A stretch of 64,000 bases of DNA from Camellia lanceoleosa (GCA_025200525.1 CM045767.1:123554346-123618345); one strand, 5' to 3'. Shown: positions 46,658 to 58,754, counted from the stretch's first letter. Made by a program: numbers and translations. Notes: a model not told the origin generated them from the sequence alone.

Positions 46658-48585
46658 AAGGTGGATTGGTCCACTTCATACTTGAAGTGATGAAAGTGAG
46701 CCAAACCCCTTTGACTCCGTTGCCTTTGATCATCCATGATGTGGTAGTGGATTTAGAGTCTTGTTTGCATTCCATTTATTGAAATGTGTGCAAGTTGGAT
46801 CTTTGGCCATCACGCATTGCATGCTTGATTGATGGTTTTGGATCCAATGGTGCCTCTCCTTTGATGTTTTGAGGTGATATGGAGTGGCACAGTACATATA
46901 TGTTCCTAGGGAGACCCTCCATTTCCTTTATTTTGTGCTCTATTGCAGAATGATGTCACAGCACACCAGTGGCCGGCAGTGCCACATTGAAGGCTGGCAC
47001 CCTTGCATTGTTGGCCGGCGGAGGCCCATCTTTGGCCGGCAAGTGGCCGGCAGCAGCTTCTCATGGCCGGCAAGCCACTGGTGTACTCCCCAACTTTGTT
47101 TTGGTAAGGTTCAGCAGCTAGTTCTTGGAGACACCCTGCAGACAGAGCCTCAAGAAAGCAAACCAGAGAGCTTTTTGGGGCGAGAAACCGAATGCGAGCA
47201 TGCATGTTCAACTTCTTGAAACAGAGCTAAGGCAGCATAGTTTGATGCTTCATTTGTTAGTTAGCATCTCAATTTGTAATTTAATTAATTTGTTAATTAA
47301 TTAAATGTTGTAATAATTAGTAAGTAGTTTGCTAGTTATTCGATTGTTTTGTAATAATTAGTCTAATTAGTTTAATTAGATTAGTTAGCTTAGCTTAGCT
47401 TAGAGTAGCTTAGCTCTTATTCATTTGAACCCTCCTGCGAGAGGGCGCAATTTTCTAATAAGGGTGCGTCTGTGTGCATGTCTTCCAAACCCCACTTCTT
47501 TCTCCCTTTTACTTATCAGCTTTTGATGGTTAGTTTTAGGGCATGTTTTGATTAGCATACCTTATGCTTGCATGCATGCATCATTCATTTGTCTTGCATG
47601 CACCGGCCTCGGCGCATCATTCAAACTGCATTGTATTTCAATACACTTATTTGAATACATGTATCAATTGTTGTATTTTATATGTCATCTTAGATAGCCG
47701 AGCCTATTTAATTGCATAATTGCATGTGTTGCATTAGGCATTCTATATAGTTAGGATCATGCATGATTTCTACCTAATTTCCTATTTTCACTTGGAGTAC
47801 ACTGTAAGTGTTTACGCTTTAGCATACTTGCATGAATGTGAGTGTTGTCATGATAGCATGCTTGCCATGAGGCTATTTGCTTAAGTGATTAACTGTTTGA
47901 ATGCCTGTGGGTGGAGGCTTAATTGCCTGAATTGGAGCAACTCAATGATTGTGAGTTTTAAGCCCACTTTGCGGAGTGGCAAAACCATGTTTTCTTAAGC
48001 CCACTTGAGGGTGGCAAATCCGCGTTTTAGCCTACCTGCAAGTAGCATATTCAAACCATTTTCGAAAACAAACATTGAATTGTTTTGTTCCAATTTAGGC
48101 GATCTAGTCTATACTTGTATTCTGTGCGCATCACGTAGTAAATTAGCTAAATAACCGGAATAAGAACACATGTGTTTTTAAAACAACATATCATGTTTAG
48201 TAGAGGCCAATCCTTTGATCGGACGAGCGGGGGTGCTCATTTCAAGACCTTCCCCTCTCGTAGCCAAGTTTCCGAGCCGAGGAAACTTTGGTGATGACAA
48301 ACACGTGGCCTTAGGCACGAGTCAGGGTTTCCTAAATTTTCCAAAAACAAAATATATCGATGGCGACTCTGAAATCTGGCAAAGCAGTCCATGTTTGTCA
48401 TTTTTTGATTAAAATCGATTTTCCAAAATGATTTGCCAGATTTGGACTCTTTGGTGATTTATCAGTCTTACATTGCACTTTGTAAGATTAGATTCAGAAC
48501 TGTGACAAGAGTCCGAACTATAGTAGCTATAAACCCAAATCCGCTCCGAAAGGGGGGCGCGCGGAGAGAGTTCGGGCGGTCTACA

Positions 48586-49807
48586 CCTTGCTCTGTTTCA
48601 CTTTGCATTATACTTGCATTAACAGCCAGACCCCTCGCACGAGCGGCTCAAGCCACCACACGTGCGGTCAGTAAGGCCGACTCAATTTTTTTTTCTTCTT
48701 GTTTTTCTGACTTCTAGGCCTTCGTTTGCATGGTTTTTCAAGTGTTTTTCATATGCACATGCATCTCATGAACACGATGGAAAATAATGAATGAAAAGAA
48801 AGATTAGTGACTAAGTAACGAATAGACTGAATAGGTTATGAATTAACTACATGAAAGGACTGTATGTTGAACCGTTGTGCTTACATGTGTCTATGTAGGT
48901 CGAACATCGCATCATAACCACGTGTTTTAAGGAGCCAACTGTTAGTAACAACCTTATAATGATATGTTGAATTATGAGTATTTTCTTAATTATAAACGGT
49001 TTTGTTTCTAAAATGATACCTTCTGACTGATATTGCCCTATTTTATGAACTGTATTCGTGGACTGCTACTGTTTACTGTTACTATTACAGAGATCTCTGT
49101 CAGTTCCAATTCTTGGAACTTCTGTTTACTGTATTAATGGCACGTCCATCAAATGACTGTTTGGTCTTTAAGACCTACTGTATTGTTCTGCTACTGAATG
49201 TTTCACGTTTGAATGCTATGATTTCATTATGACTCTGAAATGTATGAGATATTGCTTTGTGAATTGATTCACTACTGAAATTGACTGTTTGAAATTATTG
49301 CGATGACATCATTCATAAACCCCTTTACATAATTGTTATTCACTAGGTTCTAGCTCATTGTTTATATATTTATGTAGGTAATCAAGCATCGGACCAGACT
49401 TAGCGGCGTCGGCCCGAGCCTTGTTTTGTCAAGCTGACTTTCGTACCTCACTACGAGGTTCCAAGCCATCACATGTCAAGGCTTTTGGGTGGTCCCGAAT
49501 TCACCATTTTGCACTGCTGTCAATGTTATAACATTTTGGTTTTAGAATTTTTATCTTGTTTAATTTTGTTAATGGAGATTAACTCCCTAGGTTATGTAAA
49601 TGTTTATGTACTCATGTGTGAGTTGGCTTATGTGAATATTTAGTCTATAGTTTTGTTCCATGTAGTCCCACAGGTCATTGGATGATTTAATCTAATATTG
49701 GCTTCCACCAGCCCCTATTACTTTTACTGTTAAGCAAGCCTTTAGTAATCACGGATTATTGGTCGGTTATGACACTAAACCTATAAGAGTGGGTTTGTGT
49801 CGTGACA
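48586..49807 (+). repeat. LTR L0, right part
   Basis: Continues the LTR interrupted at 31826 and ends ...GTCGTGACA at 49807. The last 50 bases match, in reverse complement, the first bases of solo LTR D (56436), showing the same family. ACATA (49808-49812) should be its right target duplication. It interrupts the Mutator-like gene to its right. Confidence 0.75.
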
Positions 49808-50010
49808 ACATATATAATCAATCAATAATAAATTTATTAGTGTATAAATATAAAAATTTAACAAAAGTATACAACATACTCAACCAACCAATGATTAATT
49901 TATCACTAATAGATTGACCATACTCAATAATCAACACTCTCCAATAACAAAAATAATAAAATTATCATTGTTTTAAAAATAATAACAAATAGACACAAAA
50001 TATACCTTGA
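49808..50010. other. AT-rich stretch, probable intron end of the Mutator-like gene
   Basis: On the minus strand the transposase exon reaches CAAG/GTATATTTTG near 50003, a plausible donor, and what follows is AT-rich and non-coding up to the L0 LTR. Confidence 0.45.
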
Positions 50011-51110
50011 TTACCATTTTTTTGCCATAACAGCCAATAAATAACCTTTGTGCCTTCGTTTCAAGAAAGTTCCATCAAGCATCAACACAAACTGACAATA
50101 CTCAAAACCATGAATACATGACTCAAAAGTGAAAAACAACCTTTCGAAATGTCTTCCTTTACTATCAACATCAAATTCCATATCAAAAACACTCTCCAGA
50201 TTAGCATCATTAACAACATCAACATACCAACGAAGATCGTCAAATGACGATGAATAGTCACTAAGCACCCCTTACTTTTTTAAAACTCATCCAAGCTTGC
50301 TGATAAGAAACTTATGTTCCATATTAATCCTTGAAATCACAAACCACCACACTAACCTATGTCAAAGGCTTATTACGAACCTCACTTGAAATAAGCCCAT
50401 CAATTATACTCGATGTCATTCTAACATGTTTAACTGTATGAAAAAAAAGATCCACACGTATGAACATCATCAAATTGTTTAATAACAAAAGCTTTACTAG
50501 AATTTTCCAATCTCACATGCACGCTCCATAAACATCCCAAATCAGCCATTCTCTTACAATGAACAGTGACATGATCCTTATCATTCTTAACAATATCAAA
50601 ATCAAAACCGAAATGAATAGAATACTTTGACAACGCATCCCGAAATTTAACAACTCCTTGAGCAAATCTTTGTCCCACTCCTTTCATACAATTAACCCAA
50701 TCATCGAAGAGCAAGGTTTCCATTGATTTGAATAAAATGAAGGCAAAAAATCAGTTTCACAAACAACACTACTATTACTACTAGCTTTGCCATTACAAAT
50801 CATATAAACTTCACCCAAATAACAACACTTAACAAAAACATCAATACGATGAATATTACAAGAAAGTGCAAGTCCAAATATAACCTCCCCAAATCCTCTT
50901 CACTTTTTATACCACAACAAGAATGTCCAGGCATTGAATATGAAAAATTCAAAGAACTACCAACTAACTCACTCTATTTTGCATACAATTTATACACTAA
51001 ATCCTTGAAATTAAATCCATCATTATACTTGATAACCAATGTCACACCTCTAAACTTGCACATAAGAAACAAAGAATTATCCATCATTATAAATCCTGTC
51101 ATAAACAAAA
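50011..51110 (-). pseudogene. Mutator-like (MULE) transposase relic
   Basis: Minus strand. From an ATG near 51093 the N-terminal domain reads MCKFRGVTLVIKYNDGFNFKD, with one in-frame TAG near 50986 and a frame change near 50885. The segment 50723-50430 matches the plant MuDR DNA-binding domain (GVVKFRDALSKYSI, VHCKRMADLGCLWSVHV, HTC). After another stop-ridden link, 50268-50011 is the start of the MULE transposase domain with LDGTFLKRRHKGYLL; Asp at about 50074 is the first catalytic acid. A run of seven A (seven T at 50022-50028 on the plus strand) appears to have one extra base, shifting the frame to a stop. The rest of the catalytic domain is missing, cut off by L0. Confidence 0.85.
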
Positions 51111-51587
51111 ATTATATTTCAACAAACAAGTCAAACAAACTAAAACAAATTCTAATACAGTGATCAAATTATCAAGCAACTCAAACACATCCAAAAACCA
51201 ATAGTGATCAATTTTATTACTATAAAAAATAACAAAAATTACCTATACAATTAAACCACTATGCAACTTTTTCATCTTCTATTTCCATTCTCAATGATAA
51301 ATTTTATCACAATAGAAAATAACAAACCAACAACTATGTTCAACCAAAACAATTTTGCAACAAAAAAATTCAATATTCATCAAATATACATATCTCAAAC
51401 CTTTCAATATCAGCATCAAAATAAAAACTCCATATCAGAAACAACAGCATCATAACAGTTACATCAAAAACCTAATCAAAATCAAAAACTCAAACAAAAA
51501 GTATATAACTCTGCATACGTAACCAAACAGTTTCCAATATCGACAAATTAACAAAATCAAAGAATCGCAGAATCATAGAATTGCATA

Positions 51588-51618
<31 letters not shown>

Positions 51619-52760
51619 ATATACATATATATGTATATCAATCAAATGAACTAAAAACCTAATAAAATCACAAACCTGATCGCAAAAATCAACTACAATC
51701 ATAGCAAAACTCCATGATCATCAACTGCAATCAACTCCGAATCGATTGTTACTCAACTCTTAATCGCAAATAGATTCCACTCACCGATAATCTCCAAGTA
51801 AATTAGTTCCATTCACTCACAAATCAGTTCCATATTCAAATTCTTGCTCCCAAAAGCTCACAAAAATCAAATAGAACCACAAAATTCAAACCAAACGTGC
51901 GAAGTATAACAACAGGGGCAAAATCAAGATAAAAAAAATATAACAGGACTTACTGATGCATTAGATAGAAACTTAGGATTTAATGGATAGTAGATTCAAT
52001 TATTGGAACCGACTGGTAAAAAATCATTTTTCTTTTCTACAAACTAATAGGCCTGGGCCGAGGCAGGGTCAACCCAAATATAAACCCAATAGAGTACTTG
52101 TCCAAATTTTATCTAAGCACAATTTTAGAAAAAAAAAAAAATATTTAAGGAAAAGTCTCTGCCTTTGAAAAAAAAAGTAAACAAAAGGCAATTTAGCAAA
52201 ATAAATAAATAAATAAATATTTTATTTTATTGCGTATCTAAAAAGTTTTTAAAAAAAATATATCATTCACACTTTTGAGTAAAAAGGTCAAAACTTTGAG
52301 TTTTTTTTTTTTTTTTTTAATTGTTCCAAAAAAAGTATAAGATTCCATATCATTCACACCTCTTTTTTTTTTTTGCAATTTTTTTTTTTTTTTTTTTTGG
52401 TATAAAAGGTCAAAAAGTCTAAACCTATCCTACTCAAATAAATAAAATGTCACTTTCCAAACAAACTTTAAATTATATGTTTGCTCAAGTTAAAATTATA
52501 AGGACTTGCACACAAGAAAATATGTAAAAACTAATCTTCCATAATAATAATATTATGATTATCATGTTTATTTTAAAATATTTTGTTTATTATTTTACAT
52601 ATTATACTAACGATAAATAAACAAAAAAAAATTATAATACATAAGATAATAAACAAAATATGATCACTAAATGGAATTATATAGTGAGGGAATTGTTACA
52701 AATTGGAGGGCAATTACAATACAAAATACAATAAATACATGAGAAATGCCCCCATCCCAT
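51111..52760. other. AT-rich stretch upstream of the MULE relic
   Basis: Probably 5' flank of the MULE (to about 51960) and then spacer. It contains an (AT)n/(AG)n microsatellite at about 51583-51637 and long T runs at about 52298-52318 and 52363-52399. I found no MULE terminal inverted repeat and no genes. Confidence 0.45.
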
Positions 52761-52879
52761 ATTTTATCACCCCCAATTATACCTCATTAACATTACCAAC
52801 CAATAAACTCTCTTGAAACTCTTCTTTCTTTTAAAATTGTTTGCCACCTCATTAGAGGTGTAATTGGAGGTGATAAAAT
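52761..52879. repeat. Foldback element
   Basis: Arms 52761-52785 (ATTTTATCACCCCCAATTAT...) and 52855-52879 (its near-exact reverse complement), 25 bases each with a couple of mismatches, around a 69-base centre. Could be the core of a MITE; no target duplication found. Confidence 0.55.
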
Positions 52880-52976
52880 AGAGAATGTAGCAAAACTCTT
52901 TGGTACTCCCAATTCCATTTCTAATGATATGACCTACCTCTATGTGAAGCAATCCCACACTTTTCTTTCATCTTTA

Positions 52977-53135
52977 CGCTGTGTTTGGTTGGAGGATTTA
53001 AGAATAGATTTAGAAAAAGAAAGGAAAAATGTGTGTGAAATTAGGTGAAATATAAGTATATTTTATTCATATTTCACCTAAATTTTTCTTTTTTCTTTCC
53101 AAATCTATTTTTAAATTCCCCAATCAAACACAGCG
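52977..53135. mobile_element. 159-bp foldback MITE with TTA duplication
   Basis: Ends CGCTGTGTTTGGTTGG and its reverse complement with one change; pairing continues over most of the length. TTA flanks both sides (52974-52976 and 53136-53138), the duplication of PIF/Harbinger (Tourist-like) elements. Non-coding. Confidence 0.82.
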
Positions 53136-53621
53136 TTAACCCCTCTAACTCTACATCATTGTGAGAGCAAAATTAGGGTCATCTTAGGATGATCAATTAT
53201 TGACCCGTTCAAAAAAACAAAAAATATTATTATTATTCTTATTGACTATGCTGCTTTTACCGAAGGAAAATATGATTGACTGAATTGTCATTAAGCTGTA
53301 TAAAAAGTATTTAAAAATAAATTATAGATTAAAATTGAAATTACTATTTTATTATTTTTATTTTTATTTTTTAAATAACTTTTGTTTTAATTTGTAACAA
53401 CAATTCATTTGAACTATCTATAGTCTGACCTTTTTAAGAAATGATGGAAAGAATTCATTTATATGAAAGTTTTTTAGAGGATTCAAAGAAAAATTATTAG
53501 TTGGTTCACGGGTCACATGGTAGTATTTTTCATCAACTACAAAATACCATATCCCCCTTATATTCTCTAATTTCCTAACACAAAATCGTAGGTTTCACCT
53601 CTTCTACCAATTATAACACCG

Positions 53622-53648
53622 TTGAGGCACCACTTGACAGTGCCTCAA
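53622..53648. other. Small perfect inverted repeat
   Basis: TTGAGGCAC and GTGCCTCAA around nine bases. May be chance; it is not in a recognised element. Confidence 0.35.
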
Positions 53649-53964
53649 AACCAGCCAATAACTTCTCGGTTCAAAACCACAAAGTGGATGGAATTATTAT
53701 CTTTATGTATAGTATATATTTATCATTTTATGTATGACAAAGGTTAATAAGTGTTCCTTATATATTATTTAATTTTAAAAAGTGTATATAAAGTGTCTTG
53801 AAAATATATAAAAATATTAAAAGGCGTATTGATTTAAAATTTAAAAAAAAAAAGTGCATTGAATTTTATAAAAAAAAAAATGTCTTATGTTCTTCAAATT
53901 TTTTATCATTTATCTGTGCCCTAGGAGCACTTTGTTAGCAAGATCTTTTATGTAGCAATTATTA

Positions 53965-54597
53965 GGGCCCGTTTGGGATTAGTGTTTGGGCTAAAATAGT
54001 CAAATATGATAAAATGTCATATCTTACCTATAATTATTTTATTTTTTTTCTTACAAAGGTCAAAAAGAAAAAACTAAAAAACATATCCAAAACGAGACTT
54101 TTTAACCCTAAATTAAAATAATCAAAAAATTAAAAAACCAAAAAACTAACTCACATTCCAATCCAACCCTAGTTTAATAAGTTTCATTCCTTATGTATTT
54201 TATTAGTACAATGTGACACGTCACATAATAAATGCAATTTAGTGATTTTTTCACAAAATAATTATAAATTCAAGAAAAAATTTAAAATTTTAATTATTAA
54301 TATTTATAAAATTTATCACTGATTTGAAATTATTTTTTAAAATTTTACATTGAATTATAATTATTCTTAATAAAATGATAATTCAAACATTATTTGATTT
54401 TAATGTGATTAGATATGAATGAGATTATTAAGATAATTTATACATAAAATTGGATGTAATAAAAGTTCAATATATGACAGATTATGGATAATAATCTATG
54501 ATGAGATAAATAAATGCAAAACTAATTTTGAAATGACCCTTGACTCTTTCCTCACCCACCCCTTTGTTCTAATTTAATTTGGGCACCAAACGGGGTC
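53965..54597. mobile_element. Candidate 633-bp MITE
   Basis: Ends GGGCCCGTTTGG and CCAAACGGGGTC, inverted with two changes, resembling Tourist/hAT MITE ends. Flanks are TTA and TTT, so a 3-bp duplication is only partly supported. The interior is AT-rich without ORFs. Confidence 0.5.
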
Positions 54598-55093
54598 TTT
54601 GTGCACTAGCTTTGAACCCTTTGAAGAAGACGAATGGATCAGATCAATACGTGTTGTCCTTTTACATTATGTTGAGAACTTTGATAAGGAAAGAAAGAAA
54701 ATGATTATATAAATCATTTTGAGAAAAGATATTGTGATTTATGTTCCTTTTATTTGAATAAATAAAAGAAAAAAATTTCATATTTTATTTAATTAAATTA
54801 CATTAAAAAAAAGAAAAGAAAAAAAAATATTTCATATTATAATACAAAAATAACTTTTGATAAGTGTCACTTTTTTTGAACTTTTTTATTTTTTATTTTA
54901 TATCCAAAAGGGCAATTTGAATAAGAATTATAGGAAAATAGTAGGGTCATTTTTTGATAAATTCTCTTTCTAAGTTTTTAATCCATATTATTTTTTAGTA
55001 TTTCATTAAGTCCTGTTTAATGTAATATAACCAAATTATCATTTTTGATTTTTTGCACATGTTTATATTTTGAAACTAATATATAACAATAAT

Positions 55094-55211
55094 TTCTCAT
55101 TTTATGAAGAAAATATCTCTCTCATTCTAAAGAGAAAATATTTCATTTATTCCATGGAGAAAATTTCTCCCTTATTCTAAGGAGAAAATCTTTCCCGCAT
55201 TCTATGGAGAA
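55094..55211 (+). repeat. Short tandem repeat, about 25-bp unit
   Basis: Five imperfect units built on TCATTCTATGGAGAAAATAT. Confidence 0.7.
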
Positions 55212-55299
55212 AATCTCAAATTATGAATTTTGAACCTTTTTATAATTTCTAATTTTCAAAAATAATGCAACAAAAAATCTGAATGAAAATCAAAATATA

Positions 55300-56100
55300 A
55301 TGTGAATGTTTACAGTAAACAACAAACATACAACTAACTTTTGAAAAAATAAAAACATACTAAGGTACAATTTGAATATTCACAATAAATAACAAACATA
55401 CAACTAACCTTCGAAAAAAATAAAATTAATATCAAAATATAATATGAATATTCACAATTTATAATTAGCATACAACTAGCATTAAAAAAAATAACTAATT
55501 CAATGTAAACATTTACACTGTAACGTGAAAATATAAAACAATTGAAAAAAGTGAAAATCGACTATTTCAATTATTTAATGGTAACAAAAATGATTGTTCA
55601 ACTAACAAGTATAGTAACAAAAACAACAAACATACAATTAACTTTTGAAAAATAAAACTTATACCAAAATCAATGTGAATGCTCACAATTTACAATTAAT
55701 ATACAACTTTTTTTTTTTTTTTTTTAAATAAACTCATACTAATGTGAATATTCATACTGCAACGTGAAAATATAAAATAAAATTGAAAAAAGTGAAAATC
55801 GACTATTTCGATTGTTCAATTGTAACAAAAATTATTGTTCAACCAACAAGCATAGTAAAAAAAATAACAAAATACAACTAACTTTCGAAAAAATTTCAAA
55901 AAAAAAAAAAAACTCATACCAAAATACAATGTTAATGTTCACAATTTACAATTAACATACAACTAACCTTAGAAAAACTAAATTCATACCAATGTTAAAA
56001 TTCACACTGCAACATAAAATAAAATTAAAAGGAAAAAAAAATGACTATTTCAATTGCTTAATGATAACAAAAAAATGAATATTCAAACAACAACTATAGT
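55300..56100 (+). repeat. AT-rich tandem repeat, about 240-bp unit
   Basis: About three copies. GTGAAAATCGACTATTT recurs at about 55551 and 55791, with a decayed copy near 56036, and each copy also holds ACATACAACTAAC and CTGCAACGTGAAAATAT. No coding. Confidence 0.75.
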
Positions 56101-56180
56101 AATAAATAACTAATGATATATGAACATTCACATCTTGCAAAATATATAATTATGTCCACATCTATATTCCAACACTTATT

Positions 56181-56435
56181 TGTCACGCCCTGCATTTTAT
56201 TATTCAGATAACATTATCAATATTCATTAATTAAGTCCAATTTACAATTGACAATTCATCCTATGATGAAATGATGAATAATTAAATATACATGTTCCCT
56301 CTTGTTATACAACAGTAACATTTTCATACAAATAAAAGAAATGCCCTGAGGCTTACAATAAAAGAGAGGACACTACTTTTTACAAAAAAAAAAAAAAATA
56401 GCACTCAGCCAAACAAACAAATGAAGCAGTACAAT
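56181..56435 (-). repeat. End of a minus-strand LTR (E), part 1
   Basis: TGTCACGCCCTGC at 56181 is a typical terminus of plant LTRs read from the 3' end. The sequence is interrupted at 56435 by solo LTR D and appears to go on at 58755. Confidence 0.45.
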
Positions 56436-58749
56436 TATCACGACCCAAACCCGCCCTTGTAGGTTTAACATCGTAACCGACCAGTAATCCTTGTATTACC
56501 GAAGGCCTTTGAACAGATAAGCATATAATAAGGGGCTGCGGAAGCAAATACATAAATATAAATGTCCAATGAGCTGTGTTGACTTACATGAAACAGAATA
56601 TTCTAAAATCTTATATACATATCAGAGTGCCAACATACATTATACCCACACACATTACATTAACTTAAGTACAGCCAACAAAATACAACTCAAGTCTCAT
56701 ATATCTACAGAACCAACAGAACTTGAACACGTGTGACACTTCAGGAACCTCCACATGAGGCACAAAGGCTGGCTGACAACAGAACACAACTCCAGGCAAA
56801 AGCCTTCGGGCTTGCTCACCTATATACATATATATACAAACAGTGAGCTAAAGCCCAGTGAATAACATTAAGGTAAAGGGGTTAGTGAATGAATTCCGAA
56901 CATTTTATACGTACAGAATAGATCATAGCATAATCATAGTCATCTTATATCAGAACATAATAATGGCATATCCCATAGAACATATCACATAACGTCTTCC
57001 GACTAGAGTAATCGGTCCCGGACACCGATTAAACACATATCACCACAACGAAGTGGCTAACGAGATCTCGTAACTTGTACGTCATGGACCCGCATTTTCA
57101 TGCCGTCCCCCATGACTTGGGACTATCTATGGATGCCATAATAGATTTCAAACTTGGAATGTTCGTTCACATCCACATATATCATTTCAGAAATCATAAC
57201 ATATCATATTTGGGACATAATTTCATACGAACGTATCTTTACGATAACGTTACTCACAATGGTTCCGTAGGTGGTCAATCAATTCTCGGACGTTGACCTA
57301 CAATCACAAAGGCACATAACACAACGTATCTTATCATTACACATTCATGTGGCCAACACGGCTTAGCTTACATTATGTTAGTTCATGTTCATTCTTATTA
57401 CAATGCTTAACTCGCACACACACTTGCCATTCTATATCTTAGTACATTCTTTTCTTAGTGTGCGTTTCTAGCCCATAACCTCATTACCATAACTTAATTA
57501 AGGCTTAGGAATGCCTAGGATGCAATGAGGGAGCCAAAACATGCATTGGAACACTTGATAAAATTTCTAAAAATTAGGTCCCCGCTCGAGCGTGGCTTTC
57601 CCCGCTCGAGCGAGCATGTTGACAAAAGGGCTTCGCTTGAGCGTGTGTTCCCCCACTCGAGCGGACTGTAAATTTCGACAAAAATACTGGATGCATGAAA
57701 TCTCTGCTCGAGCGGCAAAACCCCCGCTCGAGCAGCCTTCAAAAATTTGGGTTTTCCAGATTGCACCCTCAAGCTTCAAATTGACTTTTGATGCATCAAA
57801 ACCAGTCCTCTTGGGCTAATTTTCTGGAAAAACACTTCAAAACTTATAATATTACATGTTTCAAAGATCAATTTGAGAAATCAAAGCCCAAGGGTAGTTC
57901 AATTAAATCCAATTTCAAATCAAATTTCATGAACATGATTTCTATGTAACATGCATGAATGTATTCAACTTCCAAGCTTTAAATACATGCTCTAAGGAGC
58001 CAATTCCTTCAAAAACAAGATGAAATCATGGTCTTCAACTCAAATGTAAACATGCATGGAAGTTTTTATGAAAATTAACTTCAAAATGCAAAAATTTATG
58101 CATGTATGCATGATTTGAAACTCAACTCCTCATTCTAAGCTCCGTTACATGATTAAACTCATAATCTTCATGAACCATGCAAGATAACACTTAAATACAT
58201 AAACCAAAGGAGGAATAATCTACCTTAGGCCTTGACTCTAGAATATGGAAGCTCAATTTGCCAAATTCTCTTCAATCTACCAAGTCTCCAAAAAAACCAA
58301 GATGAAAACAAGTTTTTCTCTTCTCCCTCTCTCTTTAGTCGGCTATAGCTCTCAAGAAGGCTGATGAAATGTTTTGTTGAATATAAGAAGGCTCTAATGT
58401 ATTTTGTATGGAATAGGCCACTAGGTGGCAAAACGGTAAATAAGCCAACTATTGCAATTTATCCTGATTTAATCTAATTTCATTATACCAAATCACATTT
58501 TAATTACATATGCCCTAAGGTTCTAAAAATTCCAATTAACATATTGATGTAAACGATTCCGAGTTTGGATGCCGATAAGGCTTTCAGTTTTCATTTTAAG
58601 GCGGAACTTCCGGACAGATATTTCCATAAGTAACAGATAGAAGGCCAATTATGATGCAAATTACATATTAATCCCATAATTAATCTTATTCACTTAATTA
58701 ACATCCTTAATTACTGATTAGTGGCTAATTACAGATCGGGGTTATTACA
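56436..58749 (-). mobile_element. Solo LTR D, same family as L0, minus orientation
   Basis: 2314 bp flanked by the perfect 5-bp duplication ACAAT (56431-56435 and 58750-58754). On the minus strand it starts TGTAATAACCCCGATC and ends TCGTGATA, the final CA having mutated to TA. The end matches L0 (49760-49807). The leader with GGTAG donor-like site lies near 58220-58330. It contains six CTCGAG-type palindromes between 57583 and 57734. No gene; ORFs through the palindrome cluster are chance. Confidence 0.88.
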
Positions 58750-58754
58750 ACAAT

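Larger units (their letters stand above)
31827..48585 (+). mobile_element. Element G2: internally deleted Tat-type LTR retrotransposon
   Basis: 16.8 kb beginning TGTAGACACC and ending GGTCTACA, flanked by TCTTG (31822-31826) and CCTTG (48586-48590), a 5-bp duplication with one change. It keeps a truncated 5' LTR, gag pieces, slivers of RNase H and integrase, an antisense-gene remnant, large tandem arrays and a full 3' LTR. Protease, reverse transcriptase and almost all integrase are missing, so it is non-autonomous. In 180 bases (33001-33180 against the 3' LTR) I count about 6 differences, fewer than between the G1 LTRs, so G2 is younger. Confidence 0.87.
44008..48585 (+). repeat. 3' LTR of G2, complete
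   Basis: 4578 bp, TGTAGACATCC to GGTCTACA. It shares the U3-to-TATA layout, donor-like GT at 45130, stem-loop and terminal region with the other Tat LTRs, and has GGCC clusters at about 44650-44768 and 46968-47080. Confidence 0.9.

Noticed and set aside
50849..51163. 104-codon plus-strand ORF
   Set aside because: It is the shadow of the MULE N-terminal domain on the other strand.
52297..52400. Poly-T runs as tails of minus-strand LINE/SINE insertions
   Set aside because: No target duplication or SINE/LINE sequence seen next to them.
57515..57819. Three overlapping ORFs on both strands
   Set aside because: They arise from the GC-rich palindrome cluster in solo LTR D; no domain and no start support.
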